A stretch of DNA of 64,000 nucleotides from Leptospira sp. B5-022 (GTDB lineage Bacteria; Spirochaetota; Leptospiria; Leptospirales; Leptospiraceae). Below, piece after piece: positions 54,784 to 64,000 of this stretch. The translations under genes and the position numbers were made by a program. The stretch is from positions 62,001 to 126,000 of the forward strand of contig NZ_ANIJ01000010.1 of the NCBI RefSeq assembly GCF_000347035.1, read 5' to 3'. Within the stretch, counting starts at the first letter, position 1; each line of letters begins with the position of its first letter. The notes under the pieces were generated by a model, which worked only from the letters and a program-made list of their open reading frames with translations, was not told where the DNA came from and did no database searches.

Positions 54784-54869
54784 AACGTGCCCAGGTTAGG
54801 GCAATGTATGATTCGGAAGCTGCGCGGAATTTAGATTCCGCTGGATCTCCATTCCCGGCAAGCCTATAG

Positions 54870-55026
54870 ACCGACCGCCGGTTTTTCCGCCAGAAAGTCA
54901 GGAAACATTTTTCATTTTATTTGTTTCCTTTGTTGATTTTTTTGGCCTTTGTTTAGAAATATGTTTGACCGACGCATAGTCGGATGTATTGTCAAAACCG
55001 ACTAACGGTCTATACCGACCGTCGGT
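54870..55026. promoter_or_regulatory. Cluster of ACCGAC/GTCGGT operator-like sites upstream of tetR
   Basis: ACCGACCGCCGGT (54870-54882), CCGAC-GCATA-GTCGG (54969-54983) and ACCGACCGTCGGT (55014-55026), the first and last both preceded by CTATA. The last lies 18 bases before the TetR ATG. They are candidate autoregulatory operators. Confidence 0.6.
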
Positions 55027-55044
55027 TTAGCAGGAGGAACCACA

Positions 55045-55782
55045 ATGATCCCAGCAAAAATCTCCACAAAAGAAAGAATTCTCAACGAATCCAGACGGCT
55101 ATTCTTTGAAAAAGGGTACGAAACCACATCCATCCAGGATATTCTATCCGCTTTAGATATAGCTAAAGGAACCTTTTACCACCACTTCCAATCTAAAGAA
55201 GAACTTTTAGAAGAGATCGCAGTGCAATTCGCAAAAGAAGGCCACGCCGTGATGCAAGCAGAGATTGGAGATTTGGGATCTGAAGGCACCGGTTTGGAAA
55301 AACTCCGCCAAGCGCTCATAGTTGCAAGAAACTGGAAAAAAGGAAAATCAGAAGAGATCCGTTTTCTTCTAGAATCTCTTTTCTCCGCCAGCAATCTTCA
55401 ATTAAGGGATAAGATAAGACGCAAATCCGTAGACTTAAGTTTTCCGTTATTCGCTTCTTTGATCGTAGAAGGCCAACAGGACGGTTCTCTCAAAAGCCAA
55501 TTGAGAGCAGACCACCTGACGTCCATCGTTTTCGACCTAAGCGATGCTTTGGGAGAAAAAGTAGCCTTCTACCTTTTAGGAAAAAGTAAAGATTCGGAAG
55601 AGGATATCTACGATCTGATGCTTTCTTATCACAAGACGATAGAAGATCTGCTCGGCTGTCCGGAAGGCGGATTGGATTATTTTAGCAGAGAAGATTGGAG
55701 CGAACTCGCTCGACTTTTCAAAGGTGGTGCCGTTTCTACCCCAAGCTTGGAACCGTTACCATTAGTTGCGAACGCAGGTTAA
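55045..55782 (+). CDS. TetR/AcrR family regulator
   Basis: 245 residues with a strong ribosome binding site (AGGAGGA). Helix-turn-helix: KERILNESRRLFFEKGYETTSIQDIL and AKGTFYHHFQSKEELLEEIA. The helical ligand domain is long, and a Pro-rich tail (VSTPSLEPLPLVANAG) ends the protein. Several ACCGAC palindromes lie upstream. The only close downstream gene is the DUF1801 protein, so the target may be itself or genes elsewhere. Confidence 0.93.
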   Translation: MIPAKISTKERILNESRRLFFEKGYETTSIQDILSALDIAKGTFYHHFQSKEELLEEIAVQFAKEGHAVMQAEIGDLGSEGTGLEKLRQALIVARNWKKGKSEEIRFLLESLFSASNLQLRDKIRRKSVDLSFPLFASLIVEGQQDGSLKSQLRADHLTSIVFDLSDALGEKVAFYLLGKSKDSEEDIYDLMLSYHKTIEDLLGCPEGGLDYFSREDWSELARLFKGGAVSTPSLEPLPLVANAG

Positions 55783-55813
55783 GTGAAATAGGGTCCTGCC
55801 CCTAGGACAAAAT

Positions 55814-56194
55814 ATGTTACTTTATGCTTTAGTTCCCACACTCCCCAGATTGGATTCTAATTCAAATCCGGACGTGGAGGACTATTTAGAAAAAACTCCT
55901 TCCATGAGGAGTGAAAAATTAAAGGATTTGGTGGATTCGATCCGCGAAGAATTTTCGGATCTAAGAGAAAGTCTGAAATATGGTATGCCTACTTTCGAGA
56001 GGAATGGGCGATGGGTCGCATTCTCGAACCATAAAAACCATCTTTCCGTCTATTTCTGCGAAGAATCTTTTGTCAGGGCATTTCGTGCCAAGTTTCCCAA
56101 GTCGGAAAACGGTAAGAATTGTGTATTGATCAAGGATAAGGAGAAGTTCCCTTCTTCTTATTTGAAAACCTTGCTAAAAAAGACCTTACAATAA
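55814..56194 (+). CDS. DUF1801 (YdhG/YjhG-like) protein
   Basis: A 126-residue small cytoplasmic protein. It has the DUF1801 pattern, with LRESLKYGMPTFERNGRWVAF and HLSVYFCEESFVRAF. The family adopts a small alpha/beta fold and has no firmly established activity. It starts 31 bases after tetR. Alternative starts downstream in the first 30 codons cannot be excluded. Confidence 0.78.
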   Translation: MLLYALVPTLPRLDSNSNPDVEDYLEKTPSMRSEKLKDLVDSIREEFSDLRESLKYGMPTFERNGRWVAFSNHKNHLSVYFCEESFVRAFRAKFPKSENGKNCVLIKDKEKFPSSYLKTLLKKTLQ

Positions 56195-56248
56195 GGAAAG
56201 ACCGACGATGTATTATAGAGTCTATCTCAAAAATACTGTTAAATAGCA

Positions 56249-56349
56249 TGGAATGTATTCTTAGCCTGAGAGCGAAGCCAGGATGGCAAAGCGACCCGAA
56301 GTTCTGCACAGGATGTGCAGGCGAAAGGGAAGGTAGAGAATACATTCCA
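56249..56349. repeat. 101-bp element with 13-bp terminal inverted repeats
   Basis: TGGAATGTATTCT (56249-56261) and its exact complement AGAATACATTCCA (56337-56349) enclose a GC-rich core with a CTGCACA-GGA-TGTGCAG hairpin (56304-56320). It lies in the 308-base gap before valS. It could be a small non-coding RNA, a valS leader structure or a MITE-like repeat. No target duplication is evident. Confidence 0.5.
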
Positions 56350-56502
56350 AGAAATTGTTTTGTACAGATCTTGAGCTAGACGCTCGTCAGATGTAAGGCC
56401 CAGGAATCCATCTTGGCGTTTTATTGAGTATTCCTGCTTTATTACAGGACCAGTACGACTTGACCTCATCCTTCTACGGAAAATTCTATCCGAACGAAGG
56501 CT

Positions 56503-59151
56503 ATGAAGAAACAAATCAGCGATCGTTACGAACCTACCAGTGTAGAACCGAAATGGATCTCTCTCTGGGAGAAGGAAAAAAGTTTTGAGCCGAACCTCAA
56601 AGCAGACCAATCTTTTACCATCGTTCTTCCTCCCCCTAATGTGACCGGAAGCCTTCATATCGGTCATGCACTCAATCATACGATCCAAGATATTCTGATC
56701 CGAATTGAGCGTAAAAAAGGAAAATCCGCTCTTTGGGTACCAGGCACCGACCACGCCGGGATCGCTACCCAAGTAGTTGTAGAGAGAGAACTCGCAAAAG
56801 AAGGCAAAAAAAGAACCGACTTCACCAGAGAAGAATTCGAAAAAAAAGTTTGGGATTGGAAGGAACACTCAGGTGGAATGATCCAAAACCAGCAAAGACT
56901 TTTGGGAGAATCGGTAGATTGGTCCCGCGCCAGATTTACCATGGACGAAGGATTGTCCAAAGCCGTTTTCAAGGTTTTCAAGACATTATATGACGAAGGT
57001 TTAATATACAGGGGAGAAAGGATCATCAACTGGTGTCCTAAAACTCTGACCGCTATTTCCGATCTGGAAGTGGAATATAGAGAAGTAAAGGGCAAACTTT
57101 ATCATCTACGTTATCCTATCGTTGGTCAACCGGGCAAATTCCTGATCGTTGCCACTACAAGACCGGAAACAATGTTCGGAGACGTTGCAGTTGCTGCTCA
57201 TCCCGATGATGAAAGATATAAATCCTTAAAAGGTGCGGAGTTGGAACTCCCACTTACGGATAGAAAAATCCCGCTCTTATTCGATTCTTTCGTAGATAAA
57301 GAATTCGGATCAGGATTGGTTAAGATCACTCCCGCTCACGATCCGAACGACTTTGAAGCAGGACAAAGATTAGGGCTTAAACCATTACTAGTGATGAATC
57401 CGAATGCGACCCTGAACGAGAACGCAGGAAAATACGCAGGATTAGAAAGATTTGTCGCTCGTAAAAAAGTCATAGATGATTTGCAAGCTTTGGGTCTCGT
57501 AGAAAAGATAGAAGAACATACTCATTCGATCGGTCATAACTCCAGAGGCGGGGAAATTATAGAACCTTACTTATCCACGCAATGGTTCTGTAAAATGAAA
57601 CCTCTTGCCGAACTCGCTATCCAAGCGGTTCAATCCGGAGAAACCGAATTTGTTCCGAAACTCTGGGAAAAAACATTCTTCGAATGGATGAACAATATTA
57701 GAGATTGGTGCATTTCTCGCCAATTATGGTGGGGACATCGTATCCCAGCTTACCATTGCAAAAATTGCAAACATATAGAAGTTTCCGAAACAAAAGTAAA
57801 CAACTGTCCTAAATGTAATTCCACGGAAGTGGAACAAGACACGGATGTTTTAGACACTTGGTTCTCTTCTCAGCTTTGGCCATTCTCTACTTTAGGTTGG
57901 CCTGAAAATACGGAAGATCTCAAAAAATTCTATCCCACTTCGGTCCTCGTAACCGGATTCGATATCATATTCTTCTGGGTTGCCAGAATGATCATGATGG
58001 GTAAAAAATTTACCGGCAAGACCCCTTTTGCGAAAGTGATCATTCACGGATTAGTAAGAGATAAAGAAGGTAAGAAGTTTTCCAAATCCATAGGGAACGT
58101 TATCGATCCTTTGGATATGATGAATAAATACGGAACGGATTCTTTCCGCTTCTTCTTGGCCGCTACTTTACCGGAAGCTAAAGACGTCCTATTCGACGAA
58201 AGCAGGTTGGACGGTTATCGTTCATTCTGTAATAAGATCTGGAACTCCAGTCGTTTTATCCTAATGAATTTGGATGCGGACTGGAAACTAGAAGATCTAG
58301 AATCCAAGTACGGCTCCAAATTGGAACCGATGGATAAATGGATCCTTCACAAATTTAACGAAACTCTTGCGAATTACGAAAAAGCATATTCCAAATTCCT
58401 GTTTTTCGAAATGGCTTCTCAGATCTATGATTTCGTTTGGGGAGATTTCTGCGATTGGTACATCGAGTTGGTAAAGCCTAGAATTTACGGAAAGCTGGGC
58501 GAAGAATCCAAAGAGATCGCAAAACAAGTACTTGCAAGTATTTTAATTAAGGCGTTAGGACTTCTCCATCCTTTTATGCCTTTCTTAACAGAGGAAATAT
58601 ACGAAGTTTTCAGCGAAGGAGATTTTTTGATCCAAACTCCTTTCCCGACTTCTTATAATGTTTCCAAAGAAGACGAAGGTGTTCTGAAAACGATTATTTT
58701 ACAAGATGTAGTAACTCAGATCCGTGTCCAAAGAGCGGAGAATGGAGTTCCATTAGATAAAAAATGTAAGGTGATCTTGAAATCTTCGCAGTCATTGGTC
58801 GCTTCTGCAGTAAAAGACTTTGAGTTTTCTATCCTACAACTTGCTCGGTTGGAAAGTATAGAAGTTAACGCAAACTATGCAGGAGAAAAGACGGACTCCA
58901 TAGGGGCTTTCCGCTTCGGAGAAGTTATTCTTCCTTTGGCAGGAATGATAGACTTCGAAAAAGAAAGAGCACGTATCGATAAAGAATTGCAAAAGTTGAT
59001 CCAAGAAGAGGAAAAACTCGCTTCCAAATTAGGGAATGAGAACTTCATTGCAAAAGCGAATCCGGATGTGATCGAAAAAGAAAAAGAAAAACTAAAAAAC
59101 GTCCGTGATAAAAAAGAAGTTCTCCAAAAAGGTTTGGAAAAACTAGGTTAA
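56503..59151 (+). CDS. valS: Valyl-tRNA synthetase
   Basis: 882 residues, the usual length of the shorter bacterial form. Class I motifs: HIGH at 52-55 ([16 protein letters not shown]) and KFSKS ([11 protein letters not shown], the KMSKS loop). The CP1 editing domain has [10 protein letters not shown], and ValS-type CxxC pairs occur in YHCKNC and NNCPKC. The C-terminal coiled coil is present ([20 protein letters not shown]). Followed by purD after 31 bases. Confidence 0.97.
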   Translation: MKKQISDRYEPTSVEPKWISLWEKEKSFEPNLKADQSFTIVLPPPNVTGSLHIGHALNHTIQDILIRIERKKGKSALWVPGTDHAGIATQVVVERELAKEGKKRTDFTREEFEKKVWDWKEHSGGMIQNQQRLLGESVDWSRARFTMDEGLSKAVFKVFKTLYDEGLIYRGERIINWCPKTLTAISDLEVEYREVKGKLYHLRYPIVGQPGKFLIVATTRPETMFGDVAVAAHPDDERYKSLKGAELELPLTDRKIPLLFDSFVDKEFGSGLVKITPAHDPNDFEAGQRLGLKPLLVMNPNATLNENAGKYAGLERFVARKKVIDDLQALGLVEKIEEHTHSIGHNSRGGEIIEPYLSTQWFCKMKPLAELAIQAVQSGETEFVPKLWEKTFFEWMNNIRDWCISRQLWWGHRIPAYHCKNCKHIEVSETKVNNCPKCNSTEVEQDTDVLDTWFSSQLWPFSTLGWPENTEDLKKFYPTSVLVTGFDIIFFWVARMIMMGKKFTGKTPFAKVIIHGLVRDKEGKKFSKSIGNVIDPLDMMNKYGTDSFRFFLAATLPEAKDVLFDESRLDGYRSFCNKIWNSSRFILMNLDADWKLEDLESKYGSKLEPMDKWILHKFNETLANYEKAYSKFLFFEMASQIYDFVWGDFCDWYIELVKPRIYGKLGEESKEIAKQVLASILIKALGLLHPFMPFLTEEIYEVFSEGDFLIQTPFPTSYNVSKEDEGVLKTIILQDVVTQIRVQRAENGVPLDKKCKVILKSSQSLVASAVKDFEFSILQLARLESIEVNANYAGEKTDSIGAFRFGEVILPLAGMIDFEKERARIDKELQKLIQEEEKLASKLGNENFIAKANPDVIEKEKEKLKNVRDKKEVLQKGLEKLG

Positions 59152-59182
59152 ACTTTCGAACTTTAATTCGCGGTAAAATATT

Positions 59183-60454
59183 ATGTCTAAGATCCTTTTA
59201 ATCGGCTCTGGAGGTCGTGAAAGCGCCATCGCTTATAAGCTTCGCCAGTCCCCTAAACTCAGTCAATTGTATGTTTTCCCGGGAAACGGAGGATTTCCTG
59301 ATTCCGAGGTTTTAGCTCCGAATTCTTTCGACCTGAAGAACAAAACTTCGGTCCAAAGCTTCATTCAAAAAAATGAATATGATTTAGTGGTAGTGGGACC
59401 TGAAGATCCGTTAGTGGACGGGATCGGAGACTGGTTGGCGGAGATAGGCGTTCCTGTTTTCGGTCCTTCCGCTTATTGCGCGCAAATTGAAGGCTCCAAA
59501 GAATTTGCAAAATCCTTAATGATAGAAGCCGGAGTGCCGACTGCAAAGTACGCCTCTTTCGAAAATTATGAATCCGCTCTTTCTTATGTAGAAAAAGAAG
59601 GAGCGCCTATCGTAATCAAGGCGGACGGCCTTGCCGCAGGCAAAGGTGTGACTGTTTGTAGCGAACTTTCACAAGCAATACAAGCGTTAAAAGAGATCTT
59701 TTTAGATAATAAATTCGGAAGAAGCGGATCCAAAGTTGTTATAGAAGAGTTCATGGAAGGACAAGAAGCTTCTATTTTTGCGATCAGCGACGGCAATACT
59801 TACTTCACTCTTCCTGCGGCCCAAGATCACAAAAGAGCGTATGACGGAGATCTTGGACCGAACACGGGCGGAATGGGTGCCTATTGCCCTGCCCCTATAG
59901 TAACTAAAGAAACATTAGAAAAAGTAAATACACTAATCTTCCAGCCCGTATTCGAGATCTTTCGCAAGAAAGGGAATCCGTATAAAGGACTTTTATACGC
60001 CGGATTAATGATCGACACCAATGGTAATCCTAGGGTAGTAGAGTTCAATTGTAGATTCGGTGACCCGGAGACACAATGTGTATTACCCATGTTGGAAGGC
60101 GACTTGTTGGAAATATTCCAAGCATCTGCCAAAGGGGCACTCGGAGAAGTAAAAATCGGTTTGAGACCCGGAGCGTCCACCGTAGTCGTTTTAGCCGCGG
60201 AAGGTTACCCCGATTCTTATGAAAAGAATATTCCTTTAAATTTGCCGGAAACGAATAGTAAAGATCTAGTCGTTTTTCATGCGGGCACTTCAAAAAAGGA
60301 TGGAAACTTAATATCGACAGGTGGAAGAATTCTAGGAATCTCTTCCTACGGTAAGGATTTAAAAGAATCGGTGGATAAGGTTTATTCTTATCTCAACGGT
60401 TTCAAAATTTCCAAAACCTTTTTCCGTAAGGACATCGCGAGTAAAGCTCTTTAA
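59183..60454 (+). CDS. purD: Phosphoribosylamine--glycine ligase
   Basis: 423 residues, second step of purine synthesis. [17 protein letters not shown] at the N-terminus, the ATP-grasp core ([29 protein letters not shown]) and [13 protein letters not shown] are all intact. It is co-oriented with valS and the orphan gene that starts 2 bases after its stop. Confidence 0.97.
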   Translation: MSKILLIGSGGRESAIAYKLRQSPKLSQLYVFPGNGGFPDSEVLAPNSFDLKNKTSVQSFIQKNEYDLVVVGPEDPLVDGIGDWLAEIGVPVFGPSAYCAQIEGSKEFAKSLMIEAGVPTAKYASFENYESALSYVEKEGAPIVIKADGLAAGKGVTVCSELSQAIQALKEIFLDNKFGRSGSKVVIEEFMEGQEASIFAISDGNTYFTLPAAQDHKRAYDGDLGPNTGGMGAYCPAPIVTKETLEKVNTLIFQPVFEIFRKKGNPYKGLLYAGLMIDTNGNPRVVEFNCRFGDPETQCVLPMLEGDLLEIFQASAKGALGEVKIGLRPGASTVVVLAAEGYPDSYEKNIPLNLPETNSKDLVVFHAGTSKKDGNLISTGGRILGISSYGKDLKESVDKVYSYLNGFKISKTFFRKDIASKAL

Positions 60455-60456
60455 TT

Positions 60457-61302
60457 ATGCCCTTTCTAGTTTCCGGAAATATCGATTTAGTCGAAAGGTC
60501 CAACCTTCGCAAATTAGAAAAACATTTAGGGATCATTTTATCCCCTCACCAATATCCGTTAGAGCAGTACAATCTAATTCGAGCTTCTCTAAAACAAAAA
60601 TTGGATTCGGATACATTGATCCGTTCTATGACCCGCCGAGAACTATTATCTTTTATTTATATACTCACTCAATTCGGGGATGTGGTCCAAAAGGAAACTC
60701 CCGACGAATATCTGGACGTAGAGAATGTCCCGATAGTGATAGAATGGCAGACCGGTCATTATATGATCCCGTACGAGGTTTTGGATTTTCTGGCACAATC
60801 CAGAGTGTTCCGAAATCAAAACTATCTTTTCGCTTTAATACCTGCGCTTCCCAGCAAAGAAAAGAAAGCATGGTTAGAATGGATCGGTGCAGGTTACGGC
60901 AGGACCTTTCCTAGAGAGATCAATCACGAACTATATTTTCAATGCAGACATCTACAGAAACCTTTCCAAGGCAAAAGTTTAGTCCAAGAGGAATCCATCC
61001 GATTGGACCAACTCTGGGCTCCGGGTAAAAACGAGACCGTGGATTGGTTCTATAAGGGGATCATGCCCTTTTATTCCTCCATGAAGGAACTCCAACGTTC
61101 CGAAAGAGATCCATTCCTCCTCCATGTTTTAGACCTGATCCGTTCCGGAAAACTTGTCCTAAAACGACTTCCGGAAGAATTTGGCAGAAAGGAAGAATAC
61201 CAATTAGTCTCCACTGTGGAAGGAAACACTCCCCAACTTAGAGACACGGTATTTAGCTGGGAAGAAGCCAGAGAAGAAAAAGAAGATTTCCTCTTCCGAT
61301 AA
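60457..61302 (+). CDS. Hypothetical protein downstream of purD
   Basis: 281 residues, soluble, mixed alpha/beta, no signal peptide. It begins 2 bases after the purD stop, so it must be in the same transcript. Aromatic-rich segments ([39 protein letters not shown]) and a charged C-terminal end suggest a folded single domain, but I recognise no family or catalytic motif. It is probably a spirochaete-specific protein. Confidence 0.72.
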   Translation: MPFLVSGNIDLVERSNLRKLEKHLGIILSPHQYPLEQYNLIRASLKQKLDSDTLIRSMTRRELLSFIYILTQFGDVVQKETPDEYLDVENVPIVIEWQTGHYMIPYEVLDFLAQSRVFRNQNYLFALIPALPSKEKKAWLEWIGAGYGRTFPREINHELYFQCRHLQKPFQGKSLVQEESIRLDQLWAPGKNETVDWFYKGIMPFYSSMKELQRSERDPFLLHVLDLIRSGKLVLKRLPEEFGRKEEYQLVSTVEGNTPQLRDTVFSWEEAREEKEDFLFR

Positions 61303-61384
61303 GTGTTCTCTCCTTTAGAGGACGATCTTGGGCCGCATCCGGTGTTGCAAATTAGATTAATATTATATATTTTATTGGACCGAA

Positions 61385-62488
61385 ATGGAAGTTAAGAACG
61401 CCAAGGAATTGAAGCGCCTCTCTAAAGAACTTCAAGAGAATTTTTTAAATCGCTGGAAACTCCTGAACCTGGACAAAGACCAGGACCAACTTAAATCTTT
61501 TAACGATCGTATCGCGGAGCCTAGTTTTTGGGACAATCCTGATCAGGCAAAATCGATCAGTCAAAGAAAAACGGAATTAGAAAGAAAATTAGATCCTTGG
61601 GTCAATATCCGCAGAGATATATTAGATTTTCCTGATTTAGTAGAACTCACATTCGATGAAAAGGGAGAGGAAGGGGTAGACGAACTCAGTTCCGAATACC
61701 AAAGGTTAAAGACTGAATTCGAACGGTTGGAACTTCTAGGTGCGCTAAACGAACCGGAAGATATGAAACCTGCATTCTTAAATATCCATCCCGGCGCCGG
61801 CGGAACGGAAAGCCAGGACTGGGCAGAGATGCTTTTCAGAATGTATCTGAAATACTTCGATAAAAAAGGATACCAATACAGCGTTGTGGACTTCCAAGAA
61901 GGAGACGGCGCTGGGATCAAGAACGCCACCATACACGTGATAGGCGATTTTGCTTACGGATTTATGAAATGTGAGAATGGAGTGCATCGTTTGGTGAGGA
62001 TCTCTCCTTTTGATGCGAACAAACGTAGACATACTTCCTTCGTATCGGTTCACGTGAGTCCCGAATTGGACGATGATATAGATATCAAGATAGAAGACAA
62101 AGATATCCGAGTGGATGTGTATCGTTCTTCCGGAGCAGGCGGGCAACACGTTAACACTACAGATTCCGCGGTCCGTATCACACATATTCCAAGCGGTATA
62201 GTGGTCGCCTGCCAGAACGAAAGGTCCCAGATCAAAAACAGGGACACTGCTTTTAAAATGTTAAAAGCAAGACTTTACGAACTGGAACAAGAAAGGTTAA
62301 AAGACGATCTGGAAAAAAAGTCGGGAGAAAAAAAGGACATTGCTTGGGGAAGCCAGATCCGTTCTTATGTATTCCATCCTTATAATATGGTGAAAGACCA
62401 TCGTACGGATCACGAAACTGGGAACGTACAAGCGGTTATGGACGGGGATATAGAACCGTTTATCATGGCTTATTTAAAAACTCTCTAA
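61385..62488 (+). CDS. prfB: Peptide chain release factor 2
   Basis: 367 residues, close to E. coli RF2 (365). It has the stop-codon recognition motif SPF (207-209) and the catalytic GGQ (252-254, GAGGQHVNT). The frame is continuous from ATG 61385, so the programmed +1 frameshift near codon 25 that controls prfB in many bacteria is absent here. The stop overlaps the stop of the convergent tetR by 4 bases. Confidence 0.96.
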   Translation: MEVKNAKELKRLSKELQENFLNRWKLLNLDKDQDQLKSFNDRIAEPSFWDNPDQAKSISQRKTELERKLDPWVNIRRDILDFPDLVELTFDEKGEEGVDELSSEYQRLKTEFERLELLGALNEPEDMKPAFLNIHPGAGGTESQDWAEMLFRMYLKYFDKKGYQYSVVDFQEGDGAGIKNATIHVIGDFAYGFMKCENGVHRLVRISPFDANKRRHTSFVSVHVSPELDDDIDIKIEDKDIRVDVYRSSGAGGQHVNTTDSAVRITHIPSGIVVACQNERSQIKNRDTAFKMLKARLYELEQERLKDDLEKKSGEKKDIAWGSQIRSYVFHPYNMVKDHRTDHETGNVQAVMDGDIEPFIMAYLKTL

Positions 62489-63048
62489 TGTTTTTCTTGC
62501 ACTCCTTCCAAGAAGATGGTAACGATCGCATCGAATGCCATCGTATTCGAATAAGGACTTTGGAATAAGTACGTCGGATTTAATATTCCATCGACGGCAG
62601 CTAACAGAATATCGATCGTCAGTTCCGGTGTGACATCTTTTCGGATCTGACCCGCGTTTTGTCCTTCCCGGAGAAGGTCTGATAAACTCAAAATCCTTTG
62701 TTTCCTAAACTCTCTCATAGTAACGAATAGGTCCGGACGCACCATCTCGATGTCCTTGGCAAATGTTTTGGACATTTTAGATCCAAGATCCGAAATGAAA
62801 AATAAGATCTCTTTTAGACGATCGATCGGGTCCTTAGTTTTGTCCTGCAAGACCTTATCAAACTTTGATTGGACCTTAGATCTCATCAGTTCAAAAACGG
62901 AATCGATGAGTTTGTCCTTGGTATCATAATATTTATATAATGTTCTTTTACTGATACCGATATGTTTTGCGATCTGGTCCGTATTCGTCTTTGCAAAACC
63001 GGAGGATAAAAAAAGAAGAAAGGTCCTTTCCAGAATTCTTTCTATCAT
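62485..63048 (-). CDS. TetR family regulator, ABC exporter operon
   Basis: 187 residues. The helix-turn-helix has [32 protein letters not shown]. The gene starts within the end of the ABC-ATPase gene (ATGA overlap) and is thus the last gene of a permease-ATPase-TetR operon. It probably controls this exporter in response to its substrate. Confidence 0.92.
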   Translation of the reverse strand: MIERILERTFLLFLSSGFAKTNTDQIAKHIGISKRTLYKYYDTKDKLIDSVFELMRSKVQSKFDKVLQDKTKDPIDRLKEILFFISDLGSKMSKTFAKDIEMVRPDLFVTMREFRKQRILSLSDLLREGQNAGQIRKDVTPELTIDILLAAVDGILNPTYLFQSPYSNTMAFDAIVTIFLEGVQEKH

Positions 63049-63719
63049 TTCTCCCCCTTTCCGTTGGAGATCAGACCGTCCACAAGTTTGATCTGCCTTT
63101 TTGCAGATTTTGCAAAATCAACATCATGAGTGACCATAATCACCGTGGTTCCCTCCGTTTTGTTAATATCCTTAAAGATATCCATAACGATTTTCGCGTT
63201 CGCGGAATCCAAGGCCCCGGTAGGTTCGTCTGCAAAAAGATATCGAGGCTTCATTACCAAAGCTCTGGCAATTGAAACCCTTTGCATCTGCCCGCCGGAA
63301 AGTTTGGAAGGGATATGATCCAACTTGTCTCCCAGATCGAATCGTTTTAAAAGTCGGATCGCATCTTCTTTTTTTTCATTAAGTTTACCCGCTTTTAAAG
63401 CAGGCATCAAGACATTCTCCAAAGCGGTAAACTCGGGAAGAAGATAATGAAATTGGAATACGAATCCCATGTGAAGATTTCGAAAAGAATGTAGATCCGT
63501 TTGGGACAAGGAACTGATCTTCCTTCCATCTATACTGATAATACCTTGAGAAGGGTCGTCCAAACTGCTAATCAAATACAAAAGTGTACTTTTGCCAGAG
63601 CCGGATTTTCCTGTTAAAGAAACAAACTCACCTTCTTGGATCCCAAAGCTGATCCCTTTAATCACATCAATAGGAGGTTTTCCAAAACTCTTTTTAACGT
63701 TTTCTAATATGATCCCCAT
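63045..63719 (-). CDS. ABC transporter ATPase, LolD/MacB type
   Basis: 224 residues. Walker A GKSGSGKST, Q loop FQFHYLLPEFTALENVL, signature LSGGQMQRVSIARAL and Walker B YLFADEPTG are all present. This subfamily powers the MacB/FtsX-type mechanotransmission exporters and the lipoprotein-releasing Lol complex. The partner permease gene precedes it, with the stop and start sharing base 63719. Confidence 0.95.
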   Translation of the reverse strand: MGIILENVKKSFGKPPIDVIKGISFGIQEGEFVSLTGKSGSGKSTLLYLISSLDDPSQGIISIDGRKISSLSQTDLHSFRNLHMGFVFQFHYLLPEFTALENVLMPALKAGKLNEKKEDAIRLLKRFDLGDKLDHIPSKLSGGQMQRVSIARALVMKPRYLFADEPTGALDSANAKIVMDIFKDINKTEGTTVIMVTHDVDFAKSAKRQIKLVDGLISNGKGEK

Positions 63720-64000
63720 TATTCGCCCCGAATGATCTCTATAGGAGAAAGTTTACTCGCAGACCGAGCCGGAAAAATGCTCGCGATCAAAGTTGCAATG
63801 AAGGCGAGCAAGAAGGCTTGGAAATAAATAGAAGGCGCAAAGGATACCATCATCATACCGGATTTGGTTTGCATGAGAGGATTGGAAAAAGACACATGCT
63901 CCAACCTTCTGCAGATCAGATTTCCTAAAACCATTCCTAAAACTCCACCGGCCACTCCCAGGATCAAACCCTGGATCAGGAATATTTTTAAGATATCCCC
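63719..64000 (-). CDS. FtsX/MacB-type permease, C-terminal fragment at window edge
   Basis: The open frame runs off the window, so the N-terminus is missing. The visible 93 residues comprise ILKIFLIQGLILGVAGGVLG-like and IYFQAFLLAFIATLIASIFP helices and the typical end PARSASKLSPIEIIRGE of FtsX-like permeases. It pairs with the ATPase at 63045. Confidence 0.9.
   Translation of the reverse strand, partial: GDILKIFLIQGLILGVAGGVLGMVLGNLICRRLEHVSFSNPLMQTKSGMMMVSFAPSIYFQAFLLAFIATLIASIFPARSASKLSPIEIIRGE

Noticed and set aside
56195..56502. T-box leader for valS
   Set aside because: No AGGGUGG-like T-box sequence or terminator/antiterminator pair was seen, and the visible inverted repeat does not fit that fold.

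Overview
The window looks like chromosomal DNA of a Leptospira species (inference). The evidence is diderm lipoproteins with spirochaete-style lipoboxes, a spirochaete-type radical SAM/SPASM protein, CoaX-type pantothenate kinase, many exported orphan proteins, and GC content around 40% with short structured GC-rich islands between genes. No rRNA, CRISPR array, insertion sequence or replication origin was seen. Both ends are cut inside genes: a tRNA-Thr at the left and an FtsX/MacB-type permease at the right.

Layout. 1-203: tRNA-Thr (partial) and tRNA-Tyr. 204-2453: an AT-rich pocket with three overlapping genes of unknown function, bounded by GC-rich repeat islands. 2454-9008: cell-wall synthase with a zinc ribbon, ChaN-like lipoprotein family protein, dienelactone hydrolase, glutathione peroxidase. 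9098-22232: a neutral-ceramidase-like lipoprotein, then what I consider the most interesting part. This is a membrane-bound sigma-54 activator next to two divergent gene pairs, followed by a bile-acid-type sodium symporter. 22303-25311: thiolase, double-hotdog thioesterase and a divergent TetR regulator with a palindromic operator. 25401-34134: lipoprotein, CASTOR/POLLUX-type channel, exported HExxH protein, lipase with a histone-H1-like tail, ICL/PEPM enzyme, MsrB, acyl-CoA dehydrogenase. 34169-38803: an RND pump split in two, with TolC. 38929-42898: birA, coaX, crcB, WG-repeat lipoprotein, ruvC, yebC. 43490-48932: LytTR two-component pair, pectinacetylesterase-like lipoprotein and a sodium:solute symporter that lacks a normal start codon. 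49072-54532: lysC, a SurA-like chaperone, the SPASM protein and a cytidylyltransferase/PseG-like fusion. 55045-64000: TetR, DUF1801, valS, purD, an orphan, prfB, and a TetR/ABC exporter operon.

How the genes may work together. Two intergenic regions (15692-16039 and 18654-18985) each carry a pair of back-to-back sigma-54-type promoters, with GG and GC exactly 12 bases apart. Each region has a central palindrome GATTG-N4-CAATC and a second, degenerate copy 31-34 bp away. The four promoters would drive a DUF3089 lipoprotein plus the sigma-54 activator itself, a secreted polyester-depolymerase-like esterase, an outer-membrane beta-barrel, and a 7TM-HAMP-PP2C phosphatase plus the sodium symporter. 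The activator and the phosphatase share the same 7TM-HAMP sensor architecture. Together this reads as a self-regulated sense, hydrolyse and import module for an ester or lipid-like substrate. The module is inferred from sequence alone. Other oddities are an apparent ATT start codon, a pump gene split at a GTGA overlap, and several dispersed palindromic repeats.
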